NCBI GenBank assembly: GCA_916048095.2
Contig: OU696597.1
Location: forward strand, 4,346,747-4,410,746
Origin: Sacculina carcini
Lineage: Eukaryota; Arthropoda; Thecostraca; Sacculinidae
Direction: 5' to 3'
DNA: 64,000 nt
Shown here: positions 21,448 through 32,425 of the stretch, piece by piece
Numbering within the stretch: the first letter of the stretch is position 1
How the letters are laid out: every line of letters starts with the position of its first letter
The notes under the pieces: model-generated
Told to the model about the DNA's origin: nothing
What the model saw: only the letters and a program-made list of their open reading frames with translations
Database searches by the model: none
Position numbers and translations under genes: made by a program

Positions 21448-21720
21448 AGCCAATCGATGGTCACACCTGCAGCCGATAGCTAAACAACTCATGGTGTACG
21501 ATGAGACAATAGGCTTGCTTATTGGCACAGATTGCTCGAGGGCGTTGAGACCTACGGCAGTCGTCTCCGGGGGACCCGATGAGCCTTATTCGATTCAAAC
21601 TATTCTCGGATGGGGCATAGTGGGTAGAGTCGCCGAAAACCACATAGACGAGTCAACCAAATCTCGGAGTCACAGTTGTTTTCGAACCGTTACAACCAAC
21701 AATGAAATTCTACATACAGA
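21448..21720 (+). pseudogene. Bel/Pao protease-region fragment B
   Basis: The frame reads WSHLQPIAKQLMVYDETIG, then LLIGTDCSRALRPTAVVSGG, then EPYSIQTILGWGIVGRV. This is the characteristic 'GLLIG.....AL.P..VV.G....P.A..T.LGWG..G' block C-terminal to the Bel/Pao aspartic protease. The N-terminal protease core is absent. It ends close to the start of the Ginger-like repeat. Confidence 0.75.
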
Positions 21721-21757
21721 TGTGGACGGCCACATCTGTATGATACACATCTGTATC

Positions 21758-22814
21758 TTATAGCCGTCTGGTTGGTTAGTGCACACATAAACAGTTCTCG
21801 TTGCTGGTGTTTTGTGTTGTAAAAGCGATGACGTGGTTTAATCTTGAATTTATGATAATGTATGTTACGTACTACTTGAAAACTTGTCAAAATTTCAGAC
21901 AGGCTCCACTCTAGAGGATATGATGTGCTATTTACAAACCGGAGTATGTCCCTCGTCAATATCAAGGCAGAGGAAACATAAAGTCATACAGCGCGCGACA
22001 CCCAGGGGAAATAGGTACATCCTGACCGCCACAGACCTTTATTCGAAGTGGGTTTCAGCGTTCCCTCTGCAGGCCAAATCAGCAGATCAGGTTTCCCACC
22101 ACATCCAAACAATGTTCCACCTTTTCGGGCCCCCGAAGAAAATAATAACCGATCAGGGTAGGGAGTTTTGTAATAAGGTGAATCAGGCTTTGTTTCAGGT
22201 GTTCCAGGTGAAACACGCTGTGACACACGCGTATCATCCGCAGACCAAAGGACAGGCTGAGAGGACCAACGGCACATTGAAAAAGATCATCATGAAGTTG
22301 TGCAATGAACGGCAGGATGACTGGGACTGTCACCTCGGTGCCGCAGTATACGCCATGAACACCTCGGTGCAGGAATCCACCAAATTTTTCCTGTTTTATA
22401 TCATGTTCGTAAGGTGCCCTGGTTTAATGGCGGACATGCAAATGAATGACACCCCAGATTTGGACTCCCGGGTCAAGGATAGCATTGAAAACTCTAATAT
22501 TGAGAGTCAAGACATTCAGAGCTGAGTAGAGAGAATGGTGGGGGTAAAAGAAGTGGTTAGTGCCAATATAAAAAAAGCCCAAGAACGCCAGAAAAAACGT
22601 CGAGTTGAGAAAGAATAAGGGGTTTGAATCCTTCACTTTCCGGGTTGGATGTGGCTATTGGCCCGTAATAATAGGAAGAGTAAGAATAGGGGCGTAAGGG
22701 ATCCAGGCTGGAATTCGACTGGCTTGACCCATATGCGATTTCTAATATTTCATATGCGATTTCTAATATTTTACTTCGGCCCAGCTCCTAACACGGTCAG
22801 GCAAAATTCTTTCT
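21758..22814 (+). repeat. 1.06-kb direct repeat with Ginger-like integrase, copy 1
   Basis: Repeated at 23769-24825 (offset 2011 bp) with about seven substitutions and no indels, roughly 99.3% identity. It carries a near-complete integrase core plus tail. Different sequence flanks each copy on both sides. Confidence 0.85.
21900..22720 (+). pseudogene. Ginger/KRBA2-like rve integrase, copy 1
   Basis: The sequence starts after an AATTTCAG acceptor-like site. The core is intact: the first Asp in LTATDLYSKWV, the second in IITDQGREF, the Glu in GQAERTNGTLKK with 35-residue spacing. QDDWDCHL and STKFFLFYIMF follow, as in Ginger1/KRBA2-type integrases. A TGA at 22523 is followed in the same frame by ANIKKAQERQKKR, and later, in another frame, by LARNNRKSKNRG, the C-terminal 'GPY-like' tail of the family. 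One zinc-binding Cys of the upstream HHCC finger reads Phe. Ty3/gypsy is the alternative family. Confidence 0.65.
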
Positions 22815-22893
22815 CGAAGGGTCGCGTTGGTCCATTTGAAGCCCTATTTAGCGTGAGGCTGCGCGCGAGGCTGTTCTGCGTAATGCAAAAAAA

Positions 22894-23103
22894 TTGAAGG
22901 GCACCAAAACCTCGATCTATGAAGACTTGTGCGCTCACTCGGTGGCCCGCAAACAAGAACAAATGCCGAAACTGAAGCAGGCCAGAATGGAAGGGAAGAT
23001 TGCATATTTTCGACACACTCATCTCATCATAAAAGAGAAAATCCATCCATCTGCTGCAACATCACCAATCGTCAGCCTAGATACGATTGCAGGCCGAGAA
23101 TGA
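22894..23103 (+). pseudogene. LINE ORF1-like C-terminal fragment
   Basis: The frame reads LKGTKTSIYEDLC, then MPKLKQARMEGKIAYFRHTH and LIIKEK, the C-terminal domain of LINE ORF1 proteins ('LKGTG..I.EDL......L...R..GKI.F......I'). The N-terminal coiled coil is missing. Its TGA (23101-23103) overlaps the ATG of the next small frame. Confidence 0.55.
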
Positions 23104-23252
23104 CGCTAGCGGGTTCATTCGCTTTGGAGGGGAAATTCACCATCAAAGTTGTGATCGTGGTCGCGGTCACGGTCGCCGTCCCGGCCGGCTTACTAATATT
23201 GTACAAATATTGCGCAAAGCTTTGCAAAAGAGAGATATTTGAACACAAATAA
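23100..23252 (+). CDS. Small ORF with one transmembrane segment
   Basis: Fifty codons with a central hydrophobic stretch (KVVIVVAVTVAVPAGLLILY) flanked by Lys and a Cys/Lys-rich tail. The ATG overlaps the upstream TGA (ATGA). No family recognised. It lies between two Ginger-like copies in relic-rich DNA and may be fortuitous. Confidence 0.25.
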   Translation: MTLAGSFALEGKFTIKVVIVVAVTVAVPAGLLILYKYCAKLCKREIFEHK

Positions 23253-23768
23253 CTACATGAAAGAAATAATCATCCTTAAAACCGGTCTCAAAAAATGGAT
23301 CTAGTATCTAGATGGCGTTGACCGAGGCGACGCATTCGCCAGCTGGTGCAGATATGACGTCACCCATCCACAGCGAACCAGCGCAGGCTTCCGGTGTGAT
23401 AGATAAAACGGGGACATAGATAAAATGGGGACATCGACGCATTTGATACAAAATATGACGCATTTGAAGGAATTCGAAGCATTTCCCTTCGTACCATGTG
23501 CACTGGATGTTATAACATGTGCTCTGATTAGTGATTCTTGCAGTGCACTTGTAGTAACGTAGTTGGGTAGTTGCTAGTTTTTCATTGTAGACATGGGTAC
23601 CCAGGTATGTATTTTGGTTAATTTCATAGGGGACAAATGCATTTTTGGAGTAAATTTGTTGTTCTTAAATTCGTTGGTGCTTGGTTCGTTAGTGCTTGTG
23701 TTTGTTGCTTGTTTGGTTAGTAACCGCTCATTGTATTAGTTATCTGGTTTGTTAATGAACGATAATTT
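23253..23768. other. No gene recognised
   Basis: Contains ATCTAGATGGCGTTGACCGA at about 23303, a motif repeated near 24958 and, diverged, near 52658. It also has short direct repeats with GGGGACAT and GACGCATTTGA (23408-23470). Confidence 0.3.
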
Positions 23769-24825
23769 TTATAGCCGTCTGGTTGGTTAATGCACACATA
23801 AACAGTTCTCGTTGCTGGTGTTTTGTGTTGTAAAAGCGATGACGTGGTTTAATCTTGAATTTATGATAATGTAGGTTACGTACTACTTGAAAACTTGTCA
23901 AAATTTCAGACAGGCTCCACTCTAGAGGATATGATGTGCTATTTACAAACCGGAGTATGTCCCTCGTCAATATCAAGGCAGAGGAAACATAAAGTCATAC
24001 AGCGCGCGACACCAAGGGGAAATAGGTACATCCTGACCGCCACAGACCTTTATTCGAAGTGGGTTTCAGCGTTCCCTCTGCAGGCCAAATCAGCAGATCA
24101 GGTTTCCCACCACATCCAAACAATGTTCCACCTTTTCGGGCCCCCGAAGAAAATAATAACCGATCAGGGTAGGGAGTTTTGTAATAAGGTGAATCAGGCT
24201 TTGTTTCAGGTGTTCCAGGTGAAACACGCTGTGACACAGGCGTATCATCCGCAGACCAAAGGACAGGCTGAGAGGACCAACGGCACATTGAAAAAGATCA
24301 TCATGAAGTTGTGCAATGAACGGCAGGATGACTGGGACTGTCACCTCGGTGCCGCAGTATACGCCATGAACACCTCGGTGCAGGAATCCACCAAATTTTT
24401 CCTGTTTTATATCATGTTCGTAAGGTGCCCTCGTTTAATGGCGGACATGCAAATGAATGACACCCCAGATTTGGACTCCCGGGTCAAGGATAGCATTGAA
24501 AACCCTAATATTGAGAGTCAAGACATTCAGAGCTGAGTAGAGAGAATGGTGGGGGTAAAAGAAGTGGTTAGTGCCAATATAAAAAAAGCCCAAGAACGCC
24601 AGAAAAAACGTCGAGTTGAGAAAGAATAAGGGGTTTGAATCCTTCATTTTCCGGGTTGGATGTGGCTATTGGCCCGTAATAATAGGAAGAGTAAGAATAG
24701 GGGCGTAAGGGATCCAGGCTGGAATTCGACTGGCTTGACCCATATGCGATTTCTAATATTTCATATGCGATTTCTAATATTTTACTTCGGCCCAGCTCCT
24801 AACACGGTCAGGCAAAATTCTTTCT
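23769..24825 (+). repeat. 1.06-kb direct repeat with Ginger-like integrase, copy 2
   Basis: Second copy of 21758-22814. After the shared end it continues with CTTTCAGGCAAAATTCG, different from copy 1. Confidence 0.85.
23911..24731 (+). pseudogene. Ginger/KRBA2-like rve integrase, copy 2
   Basis: Same structure as copy 1, with all three catalytic residues and the same TGA (24534) before the C-terminal tail, so the stop predates the duplication. Differences include His to Gln before AYHPQTKG, Gly to Arg after FVRCP, and Ser to Pro near the end. In the family the Gln or Thr form before AYHPQT is usual, so copy 2 may be closer to the ancestral sequence at that site. Confidence 0.65.
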
Positions 24826-24985
24826 TTCAGGCAAAATTCGCCCGTGGCTACTGGAGCCGCCACTGGGACGAACAACTTGACAGGTTCAATGACCGCGGCG
24901 TGCACGCGTACGAGCACTGCTGCAACCGAGGCAATACCACCTAGACTACCTAGACTAGTATCTAGGTGGCGTTGACCGAGGCAAC

Positions 24986-25143
24986 GCGTACCTCGTTTCC
25001 TCTCACTGCGACTTATCAATTACATGTTTTATGCAGAACGGCTTTAGAACAGAGAGAATGGAAATTATAGATTGTACTTCATCGCGTGATGGTGGCGCCA
25101 CCTGTGTGATTACAAGCTAATGATAATGGGATTTAACCCTTTT
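24986..25143 (+). repeat. Dispersed repeat R1, copy 2, ending at a piggyBac-like TTAA junction
   Basis: CTCGTTTCCTCTCACTGCGA through GGTGGCGCCACCTGTGTGAT to GGGATTTAA. About 95% like the copies at 26186 and 36660. At TTAA it continues with CCCTTTTGTTACTAACG, whereas the 36.6-kb copy continues with unrelated sequence. Confidence 0.75.
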
Positions 25144-25182
25144 GTTACTAACGTTCCCATTTTGGGAACATGAAGACGGCGG
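25138..25182 (+). mobile_element. piggyBac-like terminus, copy 1
   Basis: TTAA followed by CCCTTTTGTTACTAACG and a hairpin GTTCCCATTTTGGGAAC. TTAA targets and CCC ends are typical of piggyBac elements. Only this end is present before an unrelated GC-rich segment. Confidence 0.45.
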
Positions 25183-25765
25183 TGACGAGCGGCGGCGCGG
25201 TCGAGGACTTCATCATTCACGAGCAAGATCGGGCCATCATCGAACATAGCTTGACTATATAATGCGCTAACGGGGAGGAGTCGAGGATTGTCTCTTGGTG
25301 TGCGTAGTGGATTGTGGTCTTGTAGGCGCGTGTGGGACATCGCTGTTCCACACGCGCCCGTCTTTTAATTGATCTGTGCGTCGATAAATACATTGTCGTT
25401 TTCCTTTCGACATTTGACGCTACAAAAATTTAATAGGGGTATAACGTAAGTGAGTATACTTAAGTATACATAAGTGAGTAAGTTATTAAAATAATATGCC
25501 CACGAAGCTACGAGACGCACGCAGATCTACTAGCGACAATCACCGCACTAAGTTTGTAATATACAAATAGTATGTCAGTGTAACTAAATTGTAAATATTT
25601 TGTGGAAAAAACATCTGTTTTTAGGCCAGGAGGATCAGATTGGAGGCGAGAATGGCGGCCAGACGTCGGACCAAACGTCAGGCCAGACAAGCGGCCATAC
25701 AAACAAACAGACAAGTCTTGGTATGTCACCGCTGTGGAGTCGACTGAAATCAGTCCTCCTTTCTT
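25183..25765 (+). mobile_element. Possible LTR and leader of a Bel/Pao element
   Basis: The region shows a TATATAATG box (25254), a GATAAATACATT possible poly(A) signal (25383) and an LTR-like decline in GC, followed by a leader and a short basic frame starting ATGGCGGCCAGACG near 25651. It precedes a gag fragment. No matching second LTR was found, so this is tentative. Confidence 0.3.
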
Positions 25766-26068
25766 CGGTGGAATTGTGTGCAGGCGTCTACGCTACTTCC
25801 AGGATTGAAAACTCTGGACGATCCCCGCGAAAACCAGCATCTGCTGAAGTTACCGCCACACCTTTCTGCCAAGTGGGCGTCCATGGTGGACGATCAGCGG
25901 GAAAGGCTGGAGCACGCCGTAGACGCTGCGTATGGGACAGTGGGCAACAGAAACCTGGCTTTTTCTATCCTAGCTTCGCCGAATTCGCGCAATTCATAAA
26001 GAAGCAGGCTAGAATCGCTTGCGACCCCATCACCTCGAGCAATGCACTCCGGGATACAAGTGCAGGAG
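25766..26068 (+). pseudogene. Bel/Pao gag fragment, copy 1
   Basis: Matches 27998-28300 from GAATTGTGTGCAG to ATACAAGTGCAGGA. It encodes, across one small frame change, LLKLPPHLSAKW, then a LERA/RLEHAV helix, then FAEFAQFIKKQARIACDPIT. This is the conserved C-terminal part of Bel/Pao Gag ('LP..L...W......YP.F..F..F......IA..P'). Upstream and downstream sequences differ from the other two copies. Confidence 0.65.
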
Positions 26069-26097
26069 AAGTTCACAAAAGAAGTGTTAGGACGAGA

Positions 26098-26333
26098 AGT
26101 GTGAGCGTGTTGAGTGAGTGTTGTGTTTGAGTGTTGAGTGTCGTGAACGATTGTTTTATTACTAATTGGTTTTTTTCATTAAGTAAATACCTCGTTTCCT
26201 CTCACTGTGACTTATCAATTACATGTTTTATGCAGAACGGCTTTAAAACAGAGAGAATAGAAGGTATAGATTGTACTTCATCGCGTGATGGTGGCGCCAC
26301 CTGTGTGATTACAAGCTAATGATAATGGGATTT
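26098..26333 (+). repeat. Dispersed repeat R1, copy 3
   Basis: Begins with TGTGAGCGTGTTGAGTGAGT, like the 36.56-kb copy, and ends at GGGATTTAA followed by the piggyBac-like CCCTTTAGTTACTAACG. Confidence 0.75.
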
Positions 26334-26771
26334 AACCCTTTAGTTACTAACGTTCCCATTTTGGGAACATGAAGTAGAGGAGTATAACTCAAAGCCTGAC
26401 TATGCTGCAGTCACAATGCAAAAAAATTTACGATTGCATTTGACGAGAAAGCAGTATAATATCTACAGTATAATTGAACACATCATTAGAAAGCTCAAGT
26501 CCTGTAGATTTTTCCTGTGTAAAATATTTGTTAAAATATTTATTAAGTTAAAAAATTGTATTAAGTTTGATATAGGCGAAAATCAACACCTCTGCAACTT
26601 AGTGGTTTTTGTTATATTCTATACAATCTGGCATTAGCATTAAGTAGATTTTTCTAGTCCATAAAAAAGACAAATGAAGGTCTACATTAAAAAAATAATT
26701 CTAACGTAGCCCAATTCAAAATGACTCAAAAAATCATTTGAAATCTATGTTCCCAAAATGGGAACGTTGGC
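26330..26771 (+). mobile_element. piggyBac-like terminus with internal inverted repeats, copy 2
   Basis: From TTAACCCTTTAGTTACT at 26330; the subterminal palindrome GTTCCCATTTTGGGAAC at about 26351 recurs in inverted form at about 26752, extending to 22 matching bases. T. ni piggyBac likewise has internal inverted repeats besides its terminal ones. No second CCC/GGG-TTAA terminus was found on the right, so the right end is unresolved. The interior is AT-rich and non-coding. Confidence 0.4.
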
Positions 26772-27180
26772 ACCTTCTGGTACACAAAAATACCCTATTT
26801 CCAATGTTAAATTTTTTTCGCATGGAAATGATTTCAGATAGTTGTTTATGACTGTTGGGAGCGTAAAATAATTTTAAATGCTGTATTTGCTGATGTAGCA
26901 CTATGCTGGCACATGAAATTCGCAGTTTTATGCAGTGGAGTTCATAGGTTTTCATTCGGGCCCATGTGAACACGCTTATATTAGACCTTGTTAATATTTT
27001 TTGCGTTAAATAATTTCCATTGAGACCCTTTGAATTTATTCATGTAATAAATAAAATCATCGGGGCTAAAATATTGTTCATCTACCTCATAAACACTCGT
27101 GAACTTCCTATATACGCTCATGAGAAGTTAATAATCCACATATAGCCACAATACACAAAATAGCCAGCAGTCTAACAGCA
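26772..27180. other. AT-rich, no gene
   Basis: Non-coding AT-rich DNA; no repeat boundary or coding signal recognised. Confidence 0.4.
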
Positions 27181-27189
27181 GAAAGTGAA

Positions 27190-27440
27190 GTTATGATACT
27201 GTGGGTACCGGGACACGCAGGTATCAAAGGTAATGAAATGGCTGACCAACTAGCTAAAAATGCGCTATCGCATCGGCCCGTTAATATAGGAATCACAAGA
27301 GAGGACTATTATGCGTTTCTAAAAACACAAGTCAACAAAAACTTACAGAAAAACTGGAGGGCAATTCGTGTTGTTCGTCTAATCAGCCTAATTAAGCGTT
27401 TGACTTGCAATTCCATTTTATCCATGCTGTGCTGGTGTGC
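27190..27440 (+). pseudogene. RNase H domain fragment of a non-LTR retrotransposon
   Basis: The frame reads MILWVPGHAGIKGNEMADQL followed by AKNAL, the C-terminal RNase H motif of I/Jockey/R1-type LINEs ('WVPSH.GI.GNE.AD.LAK'), including the catalytic-site His and Asp. The upstream RNase H half and the RT are absent. Confidence 0.7.
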
Positions 27441-27457
27441 CGCTTGTTTGTCTGTGT

Positions 27458-28516
27458 GTGTGTGTGTCAATGTAATTATCTACTCACTGTTTGATGTATA
27501 AAGGGTGATCGTATTCCCAATATCCTAGAAGACAACACTTTCTACGCCCGCGTGTGAAAAATAAAAATATCTTTGGGTGGAGCTCAGCACGGTGGTTTAG
27601 AACACTTTTTGAGGGGCGCTTCACTCCCTCTAAGCCCCCTCCCCCTTAACGACGCCACCAACGAATTAGGAGGACATTCATATGCACGTTTATGTTAAAG
27701 GCTAAAGATTAAACGCTTCAAGTGACAGCTGCTACACGGTGCAGGACGGCAATCGCGCAGAATACACACACATACGAATGGCAACTTCAACAGTTTTATC
27801 AGTGAACCTATCAGTTGTCGTGATAGTTTTTGTTGTGCCGATTATGAATTCCGCGATTGCCGTCCTGGTGATGTTCTACACGGCAGGTTTGGTAGCAGGA
27901 TGAGTGTGGCCGAACAATACCACACCCTTCGTGTGCTATTGTGTGAGAAAATACGCACACACACATATCTATCTAAAATAATCGCAGATTTCCCTGAGAA
28001 TTGTGTGCAGGCGTCTACGCTACTTCCAGGATTGAAAACTCTGGACGATCCCCGCGAGAACCAGCATCTGCTGAAGTTACCGCCACACCTTTCTACCAAG
28101 TGGACGTCCATGGTGGACGATCAGCGGGAGAGGCTGGAGCACGCCGTAGACGCTGCGTATGGGACAGGTGGGCAACAGACCCCTGGCTTTTTCTATCCTA
28201 GCTTCGTCGAATTCGCGCAATTCATAAAGAAGCAGGCTAGAATCGCTTGCGACCCCATCACCTCGAGCAATGCACTCCGGGATACAAGTGCAGGACCACC
28301 TACCGAACGAAGACGCAACCGGCATGTACGCGGACGACCTGGTACCATAGATAATTGGCAGCACCATAACACAGGCCAGTCACTCCATGCAACCAAACCT
28401 GACAGCAGTATCAGAGCTGACAACGGTCAAAAATCAGAGCTGACAACGGTCTACCTAGTCAGCGATTCCGCATGTGCTGAACAACCACCTGTGTCCTTAT
28501 GCGGTTGCCCTCTACG
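27458..28516 (+). repeat. 1.06-kb gag-bearing repeat, + copy
   Basis: Runs from TCAATGTAATTATCTACTC to TTGCCCTCTACGCT and is repeated in inverted orientation at about 53653-54713, 25 kb away, with few differences. It contains GGGGCGCTTCACTCCCTC, the SINE-like tail CAGCTGCTACACGG, an inverted pair CAGGACGGCAATCGCG / CGCGATTGCCGTCCTG (27743-27868) and a gag-like ORF. The 3.3-kb duplication copy 2 starts exactly at its right end. Confidence 0.8.
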
Positions 28517-28520
28517 CTAG
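27900..28520 (+). CDS. Bel/Pao Gag-like ORF, copy 2
   Basis: An open frame of 206 codons. It has a helical N-terminus (VAEQYHTLRVLLCEKI), the Gag core LLKLPPHLSTKW and FYPSFVEFAQFIKKQA followed by RIACDPIT, and an Arg-rich, low-complexity C-terminus. Bel/Pao Gag proteins form the particle around element RNA; no zinc knuckle, protease or RT follows. The frame closes a few bases into the neighbouring duplication. It is almost identical to the minus-strand copy at 53595-54275. Whether it is expressed or a passenger is unknown. Confidence 0.55.
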   Translation: MSVAEQYHTLRVLLCEKIRTHTYLSKIIADFPENCVQASTLLPGLKTLDDPRENQHLLKLPPHLSTKWTSMVDDQRERLEHAVDAAYGTGGQQTPGFFYPSFVEFAQFIKKQARIACDPITSSNALRDTSAGPPTERRRNRHVRGRPGTIDNWQHHNTGQSLHATKPDSSIRADNGQKSELTTVYLVSDSACAEQPPVSLCGCPLR

Positions 28521-31500
28521 AAAGAGAGTTGGAAAGAAAATAATAAATAAATAACAATAAATAATAAACCATCATCCGATAACAATCCATAATGTCACTC
28601 CGCCCACGTTCCTCAATACATAAATAATAAGAATCAACAATAAATATGTGATTCAGTAAATAACAGCCATCAATAAATAAGAATAAATATTAATAAATAA
28701 GTAATAAATAACCATCAAGAAGAATACATATGACAATATTTTATTGCCTTTTGACAATATTTTATTGCCTCTATCGCCTTGTACTGAGCTTAACACTTGT
28801 ATAACTTGAGCTGGAGTTGGTGCGTGTGTGTATAACTGTACGTACAATATGTGACATGCGACATGTAATGTGTATATACATGCATATACATGAAAGAGTG
28901 TTCACAGCAAAGCTGTTGAAATGAAAAACATTGTGTGCAATAAAGTAATGATAACTATATCGTTACCAAATTATATGAATCATCGATTGTTTTTCATTAA
29001 AAGGTCTGGCAAGGTCACCTTCGTTTATTAATTGTGTTCATGGGTTGTACTGGCCTCTGGGACCATACAGCACCCGCAGCCCATTTAAAGCTAAATTACC
29101 TTAAAATCATGGACATGAAGACTGGAACGATGAATTGAATGTGATGTTGAACGAAATGTATGTGAATGCCAGTGAATAAACCTCACTAAGTAATTCTAAA
29201 ACACAGAAGCCGTAAACACTCAAAAAGACGGCCATTAATGAGCGCCGATTGTTTCTCTCCAAGAACCTCGTCAATAGTCTGAGCCAGTGGCGGCGTAAAG
29301 GTGGAGCTTAGTGCTGGAGACCCCAAAAAGATGCCAGGCCCCCTAACTCCACCAAAAAGCATAATAATGGATATTACAAGTTTTACCACTGTAAATGAAG
29401 CCATTTAATTTTGGTTCAAGTTCGAGGACTGAATCAGTGTGCCCCAGTACCTTATTATAATATCATGTAGTCAGCGTTCAAGTGTAGCTCAAGTCAAGCT
29501 CTTCATGCTTCGCCAAGCCCCTCAACTTTTCCTTAGTCCCCATAACTTTATTCTTAATCCCCATCGGAAGAATCTTGGCGCCGCCACTGGTATGAACAGA
29601 CCCAAGACAAAGTTGACAGGGCCTTTGAGAATGATGGACATTCCACCTGGATGTGTTGCACGGAGAAGCGTGCATTACATGCGATACACGTGGGTTCAGG
29701 TTGTCCAAGTAGAAGATGGCGATGATAAGTGAGGTCAACTTGTGTCTATGATTTCATCAAATGGTTATATTTCCACCTCATCTGACATTATCATATGACA
29801 TATTTTCCTTATAAACAAGATATTGACGAAGTTCACCACTGATATTCCATTATTTACATTGATGAATTTTTCATTTATTAGGATTTTACTAGACTTAAGG
29901 CTTTACGAATGTAAGATAGCAATTTGATGACACAGGTAGGGTCATTACAAAGGTCATTGCTAATCCATGAGCTAATCCTCTGGAAAAATCGCGTACATAC
30001 AGTTCAGAGAAATTTTGTATTAAGTACATTTATTAAGTACAAGAACACAAGGTTGCAAGTGCCCACAAGAGCGCAAACAGGTGTATATGTCACTGAGGGC
30101 AGCCCGGCCAGACATAACACAAAGTGCGTAGCGAGAGAGAATGAGTCAAACGCAGAGAGAAGCACTGCCAGAATAACTGCCGGTAACACTTAAAACGGGT
30201 TTATATAGCTTTATCAGTTAAAAATTCGTTACTTTCAAGTGTCACAACGCCCCTGATTGGTCGGTGCTTCTTAAACGCTATTTCATTGGTCAAATTATAA
30301 TTTAATACATTTCAAATGGATTTGAAACGTTCGCGGAATTACAGTTAGCTATGCTGCAGGCGTCGTTGATGCGTGTCATGTTTCGGGGAGTAAACTTTGT
30401 TTTGGGGGTGAGTTTTGTTTGATCTACCTCCCGCTCCGCTCTCTCTCGCTTCGCTTACAACTGAAACAACTGAAATACAACTGAAATACTCGACACAAGT
30501 GAAACAATCGGTATCTGTGTGCGTGTGGAACATACACTCGAACAATTCGGCATGTTTGAAACAATCTCTGTGTGTGTGTGTGTGTGTGGAACATACACTC
30601 GAACAATTCGGCATGCTTGAATCAATCTGTGTGTGTGTGTGTGTGTGGAACATACACTCGAACAATTCGGCATGTTTGAAGCGATGTGTGTGCGCATGTG
30701 TGTAATATACACATGCACCGTTTGACACAGTTTGACACGCACACTGAACGAGTGAACGGTTACATGAAAAAATTGAACATTTGAACAATCGATGACACGC
30801 ACATGAATGTATAGTCAGTTCACTGAAGTCGTGCGCATGACAATCAAACGTGATATGCAAAATGATTATAATTGTTGTGATTATTCTCCAAACATAAACT
30901 GGAGAATGAGGAACTTTTGACAGCTTTCGACGCGCCAGTTAGAAGTTTTTTTCACATAAACATTTCACATGAAAGACCATTACTCTATAATGAATTACAC
31001 CCCAGGTACAGTTATGAACATCTCAGACGTATTTTGGTGCAGTCAAGCAAACACAAGTTGCAGGACATCACTCTAATTATTGGCAAATATGAGGTGATAA
31101 GGGAACCGCTTGTCAAAGTGAAACCCATAGACGGACACCAAAGTAAAACACTCAAATCAGTACTATATCTGAGTTTGTGTTGCACGGCACTAAACAATAC
31201 ATACTTACATACATAAAGTAATACATACATAATACATACATAAAGTGGAGAGTCGCTGGAGTTGATAATGCTGGTGGTCGTGTCATTGGCTCCATCACAG
31301 ACAACCACAATGTCAACTAGAGCTACTGCAAGATATTCTATTTTCCAGGTAATTTCCCTGTGACAGCCAAGCATCGCATAGACAAAGAGCGCGTTTGGTT
31401 TCACGCTTTCAACACCAAAGATCGCCTGAAGTGGATGTGGACGTCTGGGTACATGAAATTGTACCCAAGCGTCATGAGGATGGAGTGGGGATAAAGCGTG

Positions 31501-31828
31501 ATTGTCCTGCGTATGTCAATTCCCATTTGTATTTGTGATTGGATTGTGATTGGTATGGTGAGAGTATGTGTCACTGCCAGGCCTGCTCTTTACGCCCTTC
31601 AGAACCAAAGCAGGGCGGTGACATGTAACCTCTCTTGTAACCCACATTTTCATTTTTAGCGTGACGAACGCGCTGGTGCGTGTGCGTTGCGACTTCGGTT
31701 TTCAAGCAAATGGACAAACTGGAACCAGGGACATGCCAGTTGCCTCCACTAATAGCTGGAGACAAAGATGGGAGAGATCGGGATCAGCTGTCGAGATGAA
31801 GCCGCATGACCCGTATCGGAATAAAGTA
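28517..31828 (+). repeat. 3.3-kb direct duplication, copy 2
   Basis: Near-identical to 14278-17589. Left boundary abuts the gag-bearing repeat; right boundary abuts a 21-bp minisatellite. No target-site duplication is visible at its ends. Confidence 0.85.
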
Positions 31829-31847
31829 TACCATTTACAAATTGAAT

Positions 31848-31996
31848 TGATCCAAATGAAATCTGATTTGATCCAAATGAAATCTGATTTGATCCAAATG
31901 AAATCTGATTTGATCCAAACGAAATCTGATTTGATCCAAATGAAATCTGATTTGATCCAAATGAAATCTGATTTGATCCAAATGAAATCTGATTGA
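31848..31996 (+). repeat. 21-bp minisatellite, seven units, in frame
   Basis: Seven tandem units of GATCCAAATGAAATCTGATTT. As 21 is a multiple of three, the frame entering from the duplicated block (ATG-less from about 31661) reads LIQMKSD seven times (one unit LIQTKSD) and then stops. The array is present only at copy 2 of the duplication. Confidence 0.9.
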
Positions 31997-32425
31997 TAAA
32001 ATTAAACCTTAATTGAAAAATGAAAACAAATTGTATCTAAATGTAATGATTGGCTGTTAATTATGCAAGAAATAATTTGTATTTGTATATAATGATATAT
32101 ATTTTCATAACTTTTGATATTTCCTATTTACATCTTACATTTTTTATTACTAATTTCAAACATCCCAAGTTTTGAAGGGAGTACTAGATTGATTAATTAA
32201 AATTAGGTGAAAATATTGAATATAACGAAATATAATGATGGAAAATTTAGTATAATACATGATGATGATGATATCGTGGCCTAGTTTGGTTTGGTACATT
32301 CTATTTTGCGAAATAATCAGAGTAACAAGATTTGATGTGAATGAATCAATTTTGATGCCAATTTATACAACAAACGGTCAAGACAAGAGACAAAGCACAT
32401 CAATGAACACAAGACAGTGAATTTT
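31997..32425. other. AT-rich 3' flank of a DNA transposon
   Basis: Non-coding and AT-rich; lies just downstream (minus strand) of a transposase gene and is probably its 3' region. No terminal inverted repeat was recognised. Confidence 0.35.

Noticed and set aside
26416-26637. 73-codon frame as a piggyBac-like transposase remnant
   Set aside because: Composition follows AT-rich DNA (Lys/Ile/Phe); no catalytic motif.
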